Source: Armatimonadota bacterium
Lineage (GTDB): Bacteria > Armatimonadota > Fimbriimonadia > Fimbriimonadales > Fimbriimonadaceae
Reading direction: 5' to 3'
NCBI GenBank assembly: GCA_018268315.1
Contig: JAFDWU010000002.1
Span: 535,153 to 599,152, forward strand
DNA length: 64,000 nucleotides
The notes below the pieces were generated by a model, which had not been told where the DNA came from, did no database searches, and saw nothing but the letters and a program-made list of their open reading frames with translations. Shown piece after piece: positions 1 to 9,579 of the stretch (positions are counted from its first letter, which is position 1; every line of letters begins with the position of its first letter). The position numbers and the translations under genes were made by a program.

Positions 1-247
1 TTTCAATTTGAAGCGATCTGGGCTCCTCACCTAATTCGGCGCCAAGTATTCGTCTCAAAGTTCCTCGACCCAACGCAAATGTAATCGCCTTCCATCGGTG
101 TCCGTACCGTTCGAAGCGCGCGCGCTCAGAAGCTGAAAGCAGCTCAAAGCACGTCGAAAGCACCTTGGCATCTTCGGAAATTGGCGCTTGCCAAACCGTC
201 AAGCCAGCCTCATCGTATATCTTCTTGGCCCAAGGCGCGCCTTCCAT
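1..247 (-). CDS. 4'-phosphopantetheinyl transferase, Sfp type (partial, C-terminus outside window)
   Basis: Translating the minus strand from ATG at 247-245 gives 82 residues with no stop before the window edge. The segment LSASERARFERY, then FALGRGTLRRIL and EEPRSLQIE, is the usual N-terminal pattern of Sfp/AcpT-type phosphopantetheinyl transferases (an LS..E..R..R block, then F..GR..LR). The family moves phosphopantetheine from CoA to a serine on carrier proteins. Its ATG overlaps the stop codon of the NRPS-like gene (TAATG), so the two are translationally coupled, and the obvious target is that gene's carrier domain. The catalytic Mg-binding motifs lie beyond the window and cannot be checked. 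Confidence 0.8.
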   Translation of the reverse strand, partial: MEGAPWAKKIYDEAGLTVWQAPISEDAKVLSTCFELLSASERARFERYGHRWKAITFALGRGTLRRILGAELGEEPRSLQIE

Positions 248-3200
248 TAGTTGCTCAAGGCTACCGTCTCAGTAATCTCGTGGTGCCGCACCGGATCGTC
301 ACAAGCCTGCACCGGCGAACCGGTCCAGAACGTGTTGCTGGGAATGGTTTCTCCCTTCATAACAAGCGAAAGGTGACCGACATGAGCGTCGCTGCGCAGC
401 TCTGAGTCGCAGAGGATAACCGAGTAGTGGCCCACTGAGCATCGATCGCCGATGCGTATCGGGCCCATCTTCATTACACGATCCTCGAAGAGGTGGGCTT
501 GAAGAGGCGCGTTGGCGTTGATCGCCACATCGTGGCCAATTGTGATGAGATCCGTCTCTGTCCAGTCGGTCGTGTTGATGAAAGTCCGCTTGCCCACCGA
601 TGCGCCGAGGAACCTCATGAACCAAGCAAGGAACGGCGTGCCAACGAGCGCCTGCACGAAGATCGGTACTCCAAAGTCGTGAAGCACCGCCGAGTACGTC
701 TCCGCCCTGTATACAAATCCGCTCCAAAGCGGGCTCACCGCAGGCTCATACTTGCCAACCAGCACCCACTTGGTGAGTTTGCACATCGCAGCGGCTACCA
801 CCGACATGATAAGGAAGATGATGGGGCTTGCTAGCGTTGCCCACACAAGCGAGGACTCATTCCAAACCAGAACGAACAGCTCTAAGAAGATCGAAGCTGC
901 AATGAGCGAGAACATGCTTGGCAGCACGAGCCGGAATGCCTCATGAGCCAGACGGTGAATATACATCGACGTCGTGGGGCGATACGTTTTGCTGATATCA
1001 AATTGGTCGTGAACCTGCCTGTTCGGCATGCTGAACGCCGGTGAGCCAAGCCAAGCCTGCCCTTTTTCTGGGCCGCTTACCTTAGAATCCGGCCAAACGG
1101 AAAGCACGCCGAGCAGAGATTCATCTGGCACCGACGTTCCTTGCGGAAGCACCGCATCGTTGCCTAAGAAGACTCGCTTACCGACCACCGTCTTTTCGAG
1201 GAAGATCTGGCCGTTACGGCGAATCGGCATGCCGATGCTGACCTCGCTTGCCAAGAAGCTCTCCTCGCCCATCTCGAGGAGGTCATAAGGCATGCGCCGC
1301 GGCAGCGCGATTTCGCATCTTGGTCCGCACTTCATGCCAAGCGCCATACACCAGTTGCGGGCAAACAGCGAGTCGTAAATCGGCACGACCGCAGCAGAAG
1401 TTGCGTCTAAATGCCGGTCCGTAAACCACTTTCGAACCGAGTAACCGCTTGGAAAAGGCAGGGTGCCTGACTTGAGCCTTCCCAGCACGACCCACTTCAC
1501 CACCAGCGACTGCACGGCCGCTATCAGCACAAGGCCGATAGCGTAGACCGGCTCCCACAAATACTCTCTGAAGCCCACGCTCGCGCTATAAAGCGCGAAC
1601 CCGGTCACTACAAAGGGGACCGACTCGAGCATCGTCAGAACCAACACCAGCAGACTCTGAAGGATGCCAAAGAAGGCATATCGAATCATGGTGGGCTGCT
1701 TGGCCGGATCGTAAGATGGAATCAGCTGTCGATCCGCCTTGCCTGCGGGCGAGCCCGCCCACTCCTCGTAGGCGGGAACGGTGACCCCCATTCCCACGCA
1801 TGTCAGGTCTCGCAGCGTCGCCCCTTCTTCAAGCGCCGCGCCTCCGGCGACACCTGATCGAACGCCCACGATGCACCCATCGGCGATGCGGATTGGATAG
1901 ATGTGGAGTTCGCCCTGGCTAACCGCCCCCGCGTGAAGCCACGCGGAGTTCTCAAAGCTACAGTTATCGCCAATCGAGACTAAGTCCGGGCAGTCGATAT
2001 CCATCGACTCAAGCACGACTCGCTTGCCGACCTTCGCGCCAAGCAGCCTCATGTACAGGGCGGCGAGCGGTGTGCCCGCCAAGAAGCCGATGGGGGCGAT
2101 GGCGAGCAGTCGCCCGAAGAACCACCATCTCAGAAAAGTGCTGCCCCAAAGCGGATAGCGCCCCGGTTTGAACCGCCCGATAACCGTCCACTTAAGCACC
2201 ACCACCAGCCCCAGCACAAGCGGAACCATCGCCGCACGGATCGCAAGGCCCATGAGCACGGAGTTAGCCTCTGAATATCCAATATCCGAAAAGTAGATGG
2301 CAAGAACAATTGGCCCGAGCCATAAAAATCCTTGAATGCCAAAGAGGGTAAGCGCGCCAATTGCCTGTAGTATCTTCGCTAGCCGAAAGCGTCCGGGAGT
2401 CACGGCGTGAAACTCGGGCTGGTCGTGCTCCGAGCTGACGTTGGCATCCAAATGCGCAGCGAAGCTGCGCACGGTGGGATTCTCATATAAATCGATGACC
2501 GAAACCTTGCCCATCCCCGCCCGATCCCGCATCTGAGAGATGAACCTTGATGCCAACAGCGAGTAGCCGCCGAGATCGGTAAAGAAATCGTCGGCGCATG
2601 AGATTTCGCTGTCGGGGAATAGCTGCTTCCAGGCTTCGAGGACCAGGCCCTCGGTCTTGGTTCGTGGCGGGAGCACGTCGCGGTCGATGCGAATTGCCTT
2701 TCCGTGCAGCTTCTGGCATGCGTTCCGATCGATCTTGCCACTCGGCAGCAGGGGAATGCGATCCAGTTCCTCGACGACTTGCGGAACCATATAGGAGGGC
2801 AAGGCGGCTCGCATATGCCCCCAGAAGTTGGCTGCCGAGAATTCGGCGTCTGGCTTCAGGACAAGCAGGGCAGCTATGTGAGGTTCCGCCGCGCCGGTTG
2901 TCCGTAAAACGGCCGCCACCGAGGAGATACCGGGGAACGCTAGCGCATGACTTTCGATCTCGGTGAGTTCAACGCGGTGCCCGCGAATCTTTATTTGCGC
3001 GTCGATTCTGCCCAGCCAAATCAGGTCTCCGTTCTCCGCCAGCTTGACGCGATCACCCGTAAGATAGAGGGTCGGATTTCGCTCTTCCTGGGTTGCATAG
3101 GGATTCGGCACGAAACGCCCAACATCGAGATCCGGGCGGTTGAAGTAGCCGCTTGCAACACCAACGCCGGAGATAGCAAGCTGACCCTCGACTCCCGGTC

Positions 3201-4236
3201 CCAGGCGCTGCATTGACTCATCAAGAACGTAGCAGATGTAATTAGGCAGAGCACGACCGATATTGATGGGCTGGCCCGGCACGCAATAGCCGAACGTCGC
3301 ACCGACGGTCGCCTCGGTGGGGCCGTAGGTATTGATGATCTCCCGACCCGGCTTCCACCACCGCTCAACAATCGCCGCCGGCAAATTCTCCGCGCCAAAC
3401 AAGACTCTTCGTAAGGTTGGGATTTCGCCATCAACCATCGAAAGAAGCGATGGGGCGCAACTGATGATGGTGACCTTGTGGCGGTTTAGAAAGGCGAGGA
3501 GGTCGGGGCCGGAACGCACCTCGCGCGCGGTGGCGGAAATAAGTGTAGCGCCAGCAAGGAACGTTGGCCAAACCTCCTCGTGATGACCGTCCGATGCGGG
3601 CGAAAAGCCCTGCAAAACGCGGTCATGCGCTTCCACACGGATGCACACCTCTTGATCGCCAACTACAAAATTCGAAAGGCTTGCTTGGCTTATCGGCACA
3701 CCCTTGGGCCTGCCCGTGCTGCCGGACGTGAAGATGATGTAAGCAAGGTCGTCTGGCGAGAGGCTGATCTCTGCGCTTTCGTGGCTTAGCGCGGAGGCGT
3801 CCTCCATCAATTGCTCGACGCCAATGACAGGCACGCCTTCAAGCGGATGGCTTAGGCTCGGCTCGCTTGCAATAATGAGCTTCGGCGAGGCATCTTCCAG
3901 GCACTCGCGAATTCGAGTGGGCGGAGATTCTGAATCTAGCGGCACGTAGGCGGCGCCCGCCTTTAGGATTGAGATGAGGGTTAGAAGGGCGTCGATGCCT
4001 CTCGGCAGCACGAACGCAACCCGGTCACCCTTTCCGACGCCTTGGTCGATGAGAGCCCGCGCAATCTGATTCGTTCTGCTTTCAAGTTCGGCGTAAGTTA
4101 GCCCGAGGGTATCGGTCTGAATGGCAACGTGGTCGGGCTTTTCTTTCGCCCACCTGGAGATCGGCTCGAAGACATAAAAGCAGGGCTCGCCAGTGTTCGT
4201 GTTGGCTGGGTTCTCTGCTGTTAAGTCGGCTCGCAT
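247..4236 (-). CDS. Pls/PosA-family NRPS-like synthetase (adenylation + carrier + membrane/hexapeptide C-terminal region)
   Basis: This 1329-residue protein begins with an adenylation domain. The ATP-loop IIFTSGSTGRPKG is near residue 170, NTYGPTEATVG near 310, TGDRV and the GR-D-QIKIRGHRVE block near 400-430, and PSGKIDRNA near 505. A carrier domain follows, with Ser in DLGGYSLLASR near residue 570. From about residue 640 to the end there are paired membrane helices alternating with three left-handed beta-helix-like segments (LLGAKVGKRV, ALGMKCGPRC, FLGASVGKRT). This is the architecture of the epsilon-poly-lysine synthetase (Pls)/PosA family, where the C-terminal region handles chain formation without a normal condensation domain. 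The amino-acid substrate cannot be read from sequence alone. The product is probably a membrane-made homopolymer or short amino-acid conjugate (inference). It is coupled to the downstream phosphopantetheinyl transferase. Confidence 0.87.
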   Translation of the reverse strand: MRADLTAENPANTNTGEPCFYVFEPISRWAKEKPDHVAIQTDTLGLTYAELESRTNQIARALIDQGVGKGDRVAFVLPRGIDALLTLISILKAGAAYVPLDSESPPTRIRECLEDASPKLIIASEPSLSHPLEGVPVIGVEQLMEDASALSHESAEISLSPDDLAYIIFTSGSTGRPKGVPISQASLSNFVVGDQEVCIRVEAHDRVLQGFSPASDGHHEEVWPTFLAGATLISATAREVRSGPDLLAFLNRHKVTIISCAPSLLSMVDGEIPTLRRVLFGAENLPAAIVERWWKPGREIINTYGPTEATVGATFGYCVPGQPINIGRALPNYICYVLDESMQRLGPGVEGQLAISGVGVASGYFNRPDLDVGRFVPNPYATQEERNPTLYLTGDRVKLAENGDLIWLGRIDAQIKIRGHRVELTEIESHALAFPGISSVAAVLRTTGAAEPHIAALLVLKPDAEFSAANFWGHMRAALPSYMVPQVVEELDRIPLLPSGKIDRNACQKLHGKAIRIDRDVLPPRTKTEGLVLEAWKQLFPDSEISCADDFFTDLGGYSLLASRFISQMRDRAGMGKVSVIDLYENPTVRSFAAHLDANVSSEHDQPEFHAVTPGRFRLAKILQAIGALTLFGIQGFLWLGPIVLAIYFSDIGYSEANSVLMGLAIRAAMVPLVLGLVVVLKWTVIGRFKPGRYPLWGSTFLRWWFFGRLLAIAPIGFLAGTPLAALYMRLLGAKVGKRVVLESMDIDCPDLVSIGDNCSFENSAWLHAGAVSQGELHIYPIRIADGCIVGVRSGVAGGAALEEGATLRDLTCVGMGVTVPAYEEWAGSPAGKADRQLIPSYDPAKQPTMIRYAFFGILQSLLVLVLTMLESVPFVVTGFALYSASVGFREYLWEPVYAIGLVLIAAVQSLVVKWVVLGRLKSGTLPFPSGYSVRKWFTDRHLDATSAAVVPIYDSLFARNWCMALGMKCGPRCEIALPRRMPYDLLEMGEESFLASEVSIGMPIRRNGQIFLEKTVVGKRVFLGNDAVLPQGTSVPDESLLGVLSVWPDSKVSGPEKGQAWLGSPAFSMPNRQVHDQFDISKTYRPTTSMYIHRLAHEAFRLVLPSMFSLIAASIFLELFVLVWNESSLVWATLASPIIFLIMSVVAAAMCKLTKWVLVGKYEPAVSPLWSGFVYRAETYSAVLHDFGVPIFVQALVGTPFLAWFMRFLGASVGKRTFINTTDWTETDLITIGHDVAINANAPLQAHLFEDRVMKMGPIRIGDRCSVGHYSVILCDSELRSDAHVGHLSLVMKGETIPSNTFWTGSPVQACDDPVRHHEITETVALSN

Positions 4237-4562
4237 CTCGAAAATCTCGCCCGCTCATTGACGGGGGTTGAACCTGATAGCTTACACGGTCCTGACTTTC
4301 GGACGTTCCCTGCCCCTGCAGTGACTCAGGCTGTTCTCAAGTCGTGCCTCGTCAGACATTGGTTCGATTGGACGCAAGCCGTTATTGGAGAGTGCCGGTC
4401 TCTACAACCCAGCTCACCCGGCATTTTCAGGATGGTATCCGCCACCGGGTAAACCAATACATGCACGTCCGAGCAATATAACGTTAAATTTTGATGATTA
4501 ACGTCACAGTAAGTGCCTCAATGGACAAAAACCCTTGATCAATCTTCGTTCCAAGGGGAAAC
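4237..4562. other. Divergent intergenic region
   Basis: 326 bases between the start of the NRPS-like gene (minus) and the PEP-CTERM gene (plus). A short open frame at 4258-4452 has no recognisable product or ribosome-binding site and I do not accept it. The stretch before 4563 is AT-rich (around 4478-4510) and ends in a purine-rich AAGGGGAAAC just before the ATG, a good ribosome-binding site. No clear -35/-10 pair was found. Confidence 0.5.
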
Positions 4563-5298
4563 ATGAAATCACTTAAATCTATTGCCTTTGCTATCTTGAT
4601 GTGCCAGGCCACAGCTTCTTTCGCTGATTTTCACTATACGCATCGCGAACAGAGCTTCAGCGCTATCTTCACCGATCAAAACCAGTTCAGCGATGCCTAC
4701 TACGATAACAGCAACAGAGTCGCTGTTTACGCAGATTCAGCGGGTGAAACGCAGACTGACGTTTGGGCCACTCGCCCAGGAGCTCAGTTTTCTTCCTGTT
4801 TCAGCGATGGTGCGAATATCGCGATCACGAATGTGGACCCATCCGTATCCCAACAAATCGCCGTTAGTATCGCAAGCCTAACGAATCAGCTCGGGTGGTA
4901 CCAGCTGAATGTAACTCATCCGGGCATCGGCGGTGCGCTGTCGCTCGGTCAGGACAACGGATTCACGACACTAAATGCCAATTTTGGTGGCGGTGGAGCA
5001 CCGGATGACGGAAACCCATTCGATCTGGAAGCAACATTCGTCGGTGACTGGACCCATCTCGGCAACACCCAAGGCCACGCCCTTTACAGTTTCAACTCCG
5101 ATGCGCTGGCAACAAACGGCGTTTTACTTCGATGGAACGCTTACGCACCTGGTACTTCGCGACGAAAGCTACGTGAACGATGGGGCGCACAATGCCCAGG
5201 TCAGCTTTACGATGTACGGCGGCGCGGTCCCTGAGCCGACCACCATGACAGTGCTGGGGGCTGGCCTCGTAGCATTCCTTCGTCGCAGAAAGAGGTAA
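4563..5298 (+). CDS. PEP-CTERM secreted protein, interrupted by a +1 frameshift
   Basis: The reading frame opened at 4563 has a signal peptide (MKSLKSIAFAILMCQATASFA) and a secreted-type body. It then runs into nonsense ending at 5234. The frame ending at 5298 continues the sense and finishes with a textbook PEP-CTERM tail: VPEPTT, a hydrophobic stretch (MTVLGAGLVAFL), then RRRKR. The switch is needed near the TTTT run at 5122-5125. Removing one T gives NGVYFDGTLTHLVLRDES, joining the frames smoothly into about 244 residues. PEP-CTERM proteins are sorted by exosortase to the surface or to extracellular polymer; the body matches no family I recognise. The shift may be a sequencing error, a real pseudogene or slippage. 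Confidence 0.75.
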
Positions 5299-5423
5299 GT
5301 GAGTCTCGGAAATCAGCGAGGCGCGGGTCGAATCTTAGCCGACTCCTGATCCGAAGGGCGCCATTAAGCCAAGGAAGAAGGAACCTCGCTTGATGCGCTG
5401 CTAAGCGGCAGTGAGTGTAAGTC

Positions 5424-5452
5424 GCTCACCCGGGTGTTTCGCCCGGGTGAGC
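5424..5452. terminator. Perfect 11-bp hairpin between convergent genes
   Basis: GCTCACCCGGG at 5424-5434 pairs fully with CCCGGGTGAGC at 5442-5452 around a 7-base loop. It lies between the end of the PEP-CTERM gene (plus) and the end of the metal operon (minus), the expected place for a bidirectional terminator. There is no long T-run on either side, so it may not be a classical intrinsic terminator. Confidence 0.6.
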
Positions 5453-5462
5453 TTATTGAGCG

Positions 5463-5741
5463 CTACTTCGTAGGTTTCGGGGTCTTAATATGAGGCTTCG
5501 CCGCATACTTGGCGGGGTTCTTCTTGAACGTTGAAGGACAGTCGTTGCAGCAGAAGAAGTAGCGGTTGCCTTTGTAATCAGCGTACATCTTAGACTTCGT
5601 TGCCTTGTCCATGTCGAGCTTGTCGCCAGAGACCGGGCAGGTGATGATGTGCTTTGCAGTCTTGGAGACGCCATGTCCCATCTGGGCCATGGAAGCAACA
5701 GCGAGCATGAGAAGTGAAGCGGTAGTAATTGCGAGTTTCAT
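5463..5741 (-). CDS. Secreted YHS-domain metal-binding protein
   Basis: The 92-residue product has a signal peptide (MKLAITTASLLMLAVASMAQ) and a YHS-type domain: CPVSGDKLD near residues 35-43, YKGNRYFFCCNDC near 56-68 and F..NPAKY near 72-78. YHS domains occur in copper and heavy-metal proteins and use their cysteines to hold metal. It is the last gene of the metal-efflux operon, 23 bases after the cupredoxin gene. A periplasmic copper-binding or chaperone role is inferred from domain and context. A lysine- and proline-rich tail follows the domain. Confidence 0.78.
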   Translation of the reverse strand: MKLAITTASLLMLAVASMAQMGHGVSKTAKHIITCPVSGDKLDMDKATKSKMYADYKGNRYFFCCNDCPSTFKKNPAKYAAKPHIKTPKPTK

Positions 5742-5764
5742 AGTTTGGTATTCCTTTTGACGTT

Positions 5765-6163
5765 TTACTTGACGATGACCTTCCCTTGATACATGTTCAT
5801 GGAGCAGGTGAACTTGATCTCACCCACTTTGTTGGGCGTGAATTTAACAACGACCGACTTACCAGCATCAACCGTTTTCTTGAGTTTAAGGCTCTTGAAC
5901 TCGACAGTTGACCCGCAGCCCATGTTCTGCCCGCCCTTGAAGGTGATCTCAACCGGCTTGCCCTTGGCAACTTCGATAACCGCAGGGCTGTACTTGCCGT
6001 TATCGATCGTCACTGTGATAGCCTGAACGCCTTTGACCATTTTGGCCACCGCGGGACCATCGGCTTTGGGACTCCCCCCTTGGATAGCGGACGTAACGGC
6101 GAAAGTTTGGGCGGCTATCGCAAACGCAACAGCCAGAGTGAGAATGGTGGTTTGGTTCTTCAT
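5765..6163 (-). CDS. Periplasmic cupredoxin-domain protein
   Basis: 132 residues with a signal peptide (about residues 1-22) and one cupredoxin-like domain: ITVTIDNGKYSPAVIEVAKGKPVEITF, a GCGSTVEF segment near residue 82, then FTCSMNMYQGKVIVK at the end. Cys and Met in the C-terminal motif and the Cys near residue 83 are plausible copper ligands, but the classical His-Cys-His-Met set is not complete. The same end motif closes the RND adaptor in this operon, so the two domains are related. The start overlaps the pump stop by four bases (ATGA). Likely role: periplasmic copper binding and hand-over to the pump (inference). Confidence 0.8.
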   Translation of the reverse strand: MKNQTTILTLAVAFAIAAQTFAVTSAIQGGSPKADGPAVAKMVKGVQAITVTIDNGKYSPAVIEVAKGKPVEITFKGGQNMGCGSTVEFKSLKLKKTVDAGKSVVVKFTPNKVGEIKFTCSMNMYQGKVIVK

Positions 6164-9100
6164 GATAGATTACTTGATGGGTCGGGTCCGGGCTGGCCGG
6201 AATTGTCGGAGGCTTCCGTCACTGGCCAAGACCAGCTTCGGTTCATGAACGTTCTGTTCAGCCAGACGACGAAGTCGTCCACATACGTGTGCATGATGGG
6301 AATGTCGAAGAGGGACAGGATCGTCCCTACAATGAGGCCGCCAACGACGGCGGTCGCCAGCGGTTGGTAAGCATCGAGCCCGGTCTTTGGCGCGAGCGCC
6401 ACGGGCAGCATGACAAGCAGGGTGATGCTTGAGGTCATCAATATCGGGCGGAGCCTATCCGGGCATGCCCGCTTAATGGCGACATCGCGCGCCATTCCCT
6501 GGTCACGGTATCTCATGATGAGATCGATCATGAGGACCGCCGTCGTGATGTCCATGCCCGTCAACACGATGATTCCAAGAATCGATACCGTTGAGAACGA
6601 CTGATGCGCGATGAAGAGAGCCACGAAAACACCCGCAAGTTCCAATGGCAACGAGGCGATCATCTGCAGCGGATGCAGGAAACCTCGGAACTGGATGACG
6701 AGCACGAGATACATCATCGCAATCGATAGCCCGAGCCCGGAAACCAGGCGGCGGAAGCTATCCATCATCTGAGTCATATCGCCCCGCATTTCCATGCCGT
6801 AACCAGGCGGGAAATTGACCGGCTCGATGCCGAGCTTCTTGTTGCCGCCATAGGCGTTCGAGACCAGATTCATGACCACGTCCATACTTGGCAAACCGCC
6901 GATGCGGTAGTACCCGGTTACCCCGATGACTCTTCTGAGGCCGTCGTGCTCGATAACCGTTGGCGCGGACTGCGGGACAATATCGGCGATGGATTTCAAA
7001 GGTATCTGCTTCCCATCTGGCGTCGAAATGTATACCGATTCCAAGGCGTCCAGGCTTGAACGCTCATCCTTCTCATACCGAACCAGGATCGTGTTTTGGC
7101 GGACATTTGGGAGGCGGTAGTACTCGCTTGTCAATCCGCCCCGCGTAGCGTAGTAAGCCTGCTGCGCGATCTGGTCAGGCGAGAGCCCAACCTCCTGAGC
7201 CTTCTGCAAGTTCACGTCGATGCGGTAGTCGGGAACGCCCATCGCCCACGTTCGGCCCGGTTGGAACAACTCCGGCATCTTCTGCCCAACTTTGAGCACC
7301 TCGCCGCCTAATCGGTCAAGCTCCGCGAGGTCGGGTCCGTAGATGTTCACATGGACGGGAGCGGCAGACGTCGCCATGACATCGGAACCCATTTCCTTGA
7401 TTTGAAACCGGCGGATTCCAGGTATCGATTCGAGCGATTCCTTCTGGATGGCGTCGATCACCTTGAATATGTCGTTCTTGCGCCTGTCCTTATCGCTAAA
7501 CGTAAGCATGAATGCGGCCCCGTTCACGGCGGGCATCTGATAGCCGGTGAAGAAGGGGGACCACGTTTCGAACATCGATTCTGCGCCAAGCTCCACGCTC
7601 GCTTTCTCCACTTCTGGGTGCTTGCGGATAATCGCTTCGACTTGCCGAACGGCGCGCTCCGTCCCCGCGTAGGACGTGCCGGGATTCATCTCCAGAAAGC
7701 CCGAGGCCTGCCCCGTGTCGGCCAAAGGCATCATCTCCGAGCCGAGGAAATAGTAAAAGGAAAAGCCGATGATGAGGGTCGCCAGCACCCGCGCAAAGTT
7801 CGCGAATCGGTGCTCCAATAGCCAAGCGATCGCCCTGCCGTAGCTGGCTTCCAACCGGTCCAGGCCATTCTGGAACGGATCGACAACCCGATAAAGGAGG
7901 GCGAACACCGGCTTCTGCCGCTCGTTGGCCCTCACGTGCTCCGGTCTGAGGAGGTTCGCACAGAGGAGCGCCGTGAGTGTAAACGAAACCAGCATCGAGG
8001 CAAGCAGCCCAAAGATGAGCGGCCAAACCAGCTCGATGAACATGAGGCCGACGATCCCGCCTGAGAACAGTAGAGGAAGAAGGGCAAGGACGATCATCAG
8101 CGTGGAGGCGATAACCGCAAGCCGCACTTCGGCAATGCCGTCAATCGTGGACTGCTTGGGCGTCTTGCCCATCCTCAGGTGTCGCTCTACCGCGTGGATA
8201 TCGATAATGGAGTCATCGACAAGCCTTCCGATGCTCAGCAGAAGCCCGATGAGGGTGCCGCTATTGAAGGTCATCCCGAACGGAACCATCATCAGGACCG
8301 CCATCGCAAGCGACGTGGGAAGCGTGATTAGGGCGATAAGCGTGCCCCGCCACTCGCCGAGGAAGAGAACCAGCGCGATTGCGGTTAGACCGATCGCGAC
8401 GGCGAGTTCGTGCCAAACGTTGTCGAACAGGATGTCCACGAAATGCGCATTGTCATAAGCGGTCTCGAAGTGAAGGCCGGGGTTTTCAGACTCTATTTGC
8501 TTAACAACCTGCATGACCGCAGGCACAACGAGCGCCGAGCTTGCGCCGGGATTCTGAATGACGCTCACCTCGATGCCTTCCTTGGTCTCGCCGGAGGCGT
8601 TGTCGAGATAGTGGTAGCCCGAGCGTTTCTCCCAATGAGAGTCCTCAACTCGCGCTACGTCTCGCACGTAAATCACCCTCGGAATAGCGCTCCCGGCAGT
8701 GGGCCTGGCGCTAACCGGCGGAGTGGTGGCTCCCATCCCCATCCCGTTGGCTCCGCTTGAAGGACTTGCTTGTGCCGCGCCTACTGCTGTGACCGGATAG
8801 TTGAGCACGTCTTGGGCGCTCATCGCCCTCGTGTCCACCCGGACAATTCCCTCTCGCTCGCCGTTGGTGACAGTCCCACCCGACGAACTCACATTCGCGC
8901 GGTCTATCGCGTTTCGGACATCGAGGATGGAAAGGCCGTATGAGGCAAGTTTGTCTCGATCTACGATCACCTGAAGCTGCCGTCGATACCCGCCAAATGG
9001 AACAACGGCGTAGACGTCTTGCACCGTTTTCAGCTTGCGGACTACCGTGTTGTCGGCGAAATCCCGAACCTTGGCCATATCCCAGCCCTGAGCCGCATCG

Positions 9101-9579
9101 CCCTGAAGCGAAAGGGTCAGCACGGGCAGATTGAGGGGGTCGATGGGAATGACCCACGATGGCTTTAGGTTGGCGCCCGTTGATGGCAGCGTGGACTGAA
9201 CCACATTCATCAACGCCTGCACATCCGTTTGCGCCTTCTGCATGTCCGTGCCGTACGGAAACTCAAGCGTTACGATGGAGAAGCCATCTTGCGAAGTCGA
9301 GCGGACGTACCGGACTCCCTTCACGTTGATAAGCTGCTCCTCAATCGGCTTGGAGATGTAGATTTCCATCTCTTGCGATGAGAGGCCGGGCATCATCGTG
9401 ACGATGCCGACCATCGGGCTTTGAACGTAAGGAGCGAACCGCCTCGGCATATGGGAGACGGCGAGCCCTGCAAGCGCGAGCATCGCAACGTAGAACGCGA
9501 TGACCGCATAGGCGTGCTCAATCGACCACTTGTGGATCAAGTGGAGGGCATTGAGCTTGCGTTCCTTGCCCTCGCTCAC
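6160..9579 (-). CDS. RND-family efflux pump (inner membrane permease), probable copper/metal export
   Basis: The 1139-residue product has the RND layout: a first helix near residues 20-40, a large periplasmic loop (IDPLNLPVLTLSL, pore-domain repeats), helices 2-6 including GRLVDDSIIDIHAVERHL with the paired Asp typical of RND proton relay, a second periplasmic loop, then helices 8-12 (VLTGMDITTAVLMIDLIMRYRD, RLRPILMTSS). It would be the proton-driven trimeric pump of a tripartite complex with the adaptor and TolC genes just upstream. The metal assignment rests on the cupredoxin and YHS neighbours. The paired Asp in helix 4 is more like multidrug (HAE) pumps, so substrate is uncertain. GTG start, with the adaptor stop overlapping (GTGA). 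Confidence 0.85.
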   Translation of the reverse strand: MSEGKERKLNALHLIHKWSIEHAYAVIAFYVAMLALAGLAVSHMPRRFAPYVQSPMVGIVTMMPGLSSQEMEIYISKPIEEQLINVKGVRYVRSTSQDGFSIVTLEFPYGTDMQKAQTDVQALMNVVQSTLPSTGANLKPSWVIPIDPLNLPVLTLSLQGDAAQGWDMAKVRDFADNTVVRKLKTVQDVYAVVPFGGYRRQLQVIVDRDKLASYGLSILDVRNAIDRANVSSSGGTVTNGEREGIVRVDTRAMSAQDVLNYPVTAVGAAQASPSSGANGMGMGATTPPVSARPTAGSAIPRVIYVRDVARVEDSHWEKRSGYHYLDNASGETKEGIEVSVIQNPGASSALVVPAVMQVVKQIESENPGLHFETAYDNAHFVDILFDNVWHELAVAIGLTAIALVLFLGEWRGTLIALITLPTSLAMAVLMMVPFGMTFNSGTLIGLLLSIGRLVDDSIIDIHAVERHLRMGKTPKQSTIDGIAEVRLAVIASTLMIVLALLPLLFSGGIVGLMFIELVWPLIFGLLASMLVSFTLTALLCANLLRPEHVRANERQKPVFALLYRVVDPFQNGLDRLEASYGRAIAWLLEHRFANFARVLATLIIGFSFYYFLGSEMMPLADTGQASGFLEMNPGTSYAGTERAVRQVEAIIRKHPEVEKASVELGAESMFETWSPFFTGYQMPAVNGAAFMLTFSDKDRRKNDIFKVIDAIQKESLESIPGIRRFQIKEMGSDVMATSAAPVHVNIYGPDLAELDRLGGEVLKVGQKMPELFQPGRTWAMGVPDYRIDVNLQKAQEVGLSPDQIAQQAYYATRGGLTSEYYRLPNVRQNTILVRYEKDERSSLDALESVYISTPDGKQIPLKSIADIVPQSAPTVIEHDGLRRVIGVTGYYRIGGLPSMDVVMNLVSNAYGGNKKLGIEPVNFPPGYGMEMRGDMTQMMDSFRRLVSGLGLSIAMMYLVLVIQFRGFLHPLQMIASLPLELAGVFVALFIAHQSFSTVSILGIIVLTGMDITTAVLMIDLIMRYRDQGMARDVAIKRACPDRLRPILMTSSITLLVMLPVALAPKTGLDAYQPLATAVVGGLIVGTILSLFDIPIMHTYVDDFVVWLNRTFMNRSWSWPVTEASDNSGQPGPDPSSNLS

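Noticed and set aside
4493-4508. Dyad-like GATGA-N6-TCACA before the PEP-CTERM gene
   Set aside because: The halves match each other poorly and the gene is not part of the nitrate cluster. Likely chance similarity to the Crp-type sites.
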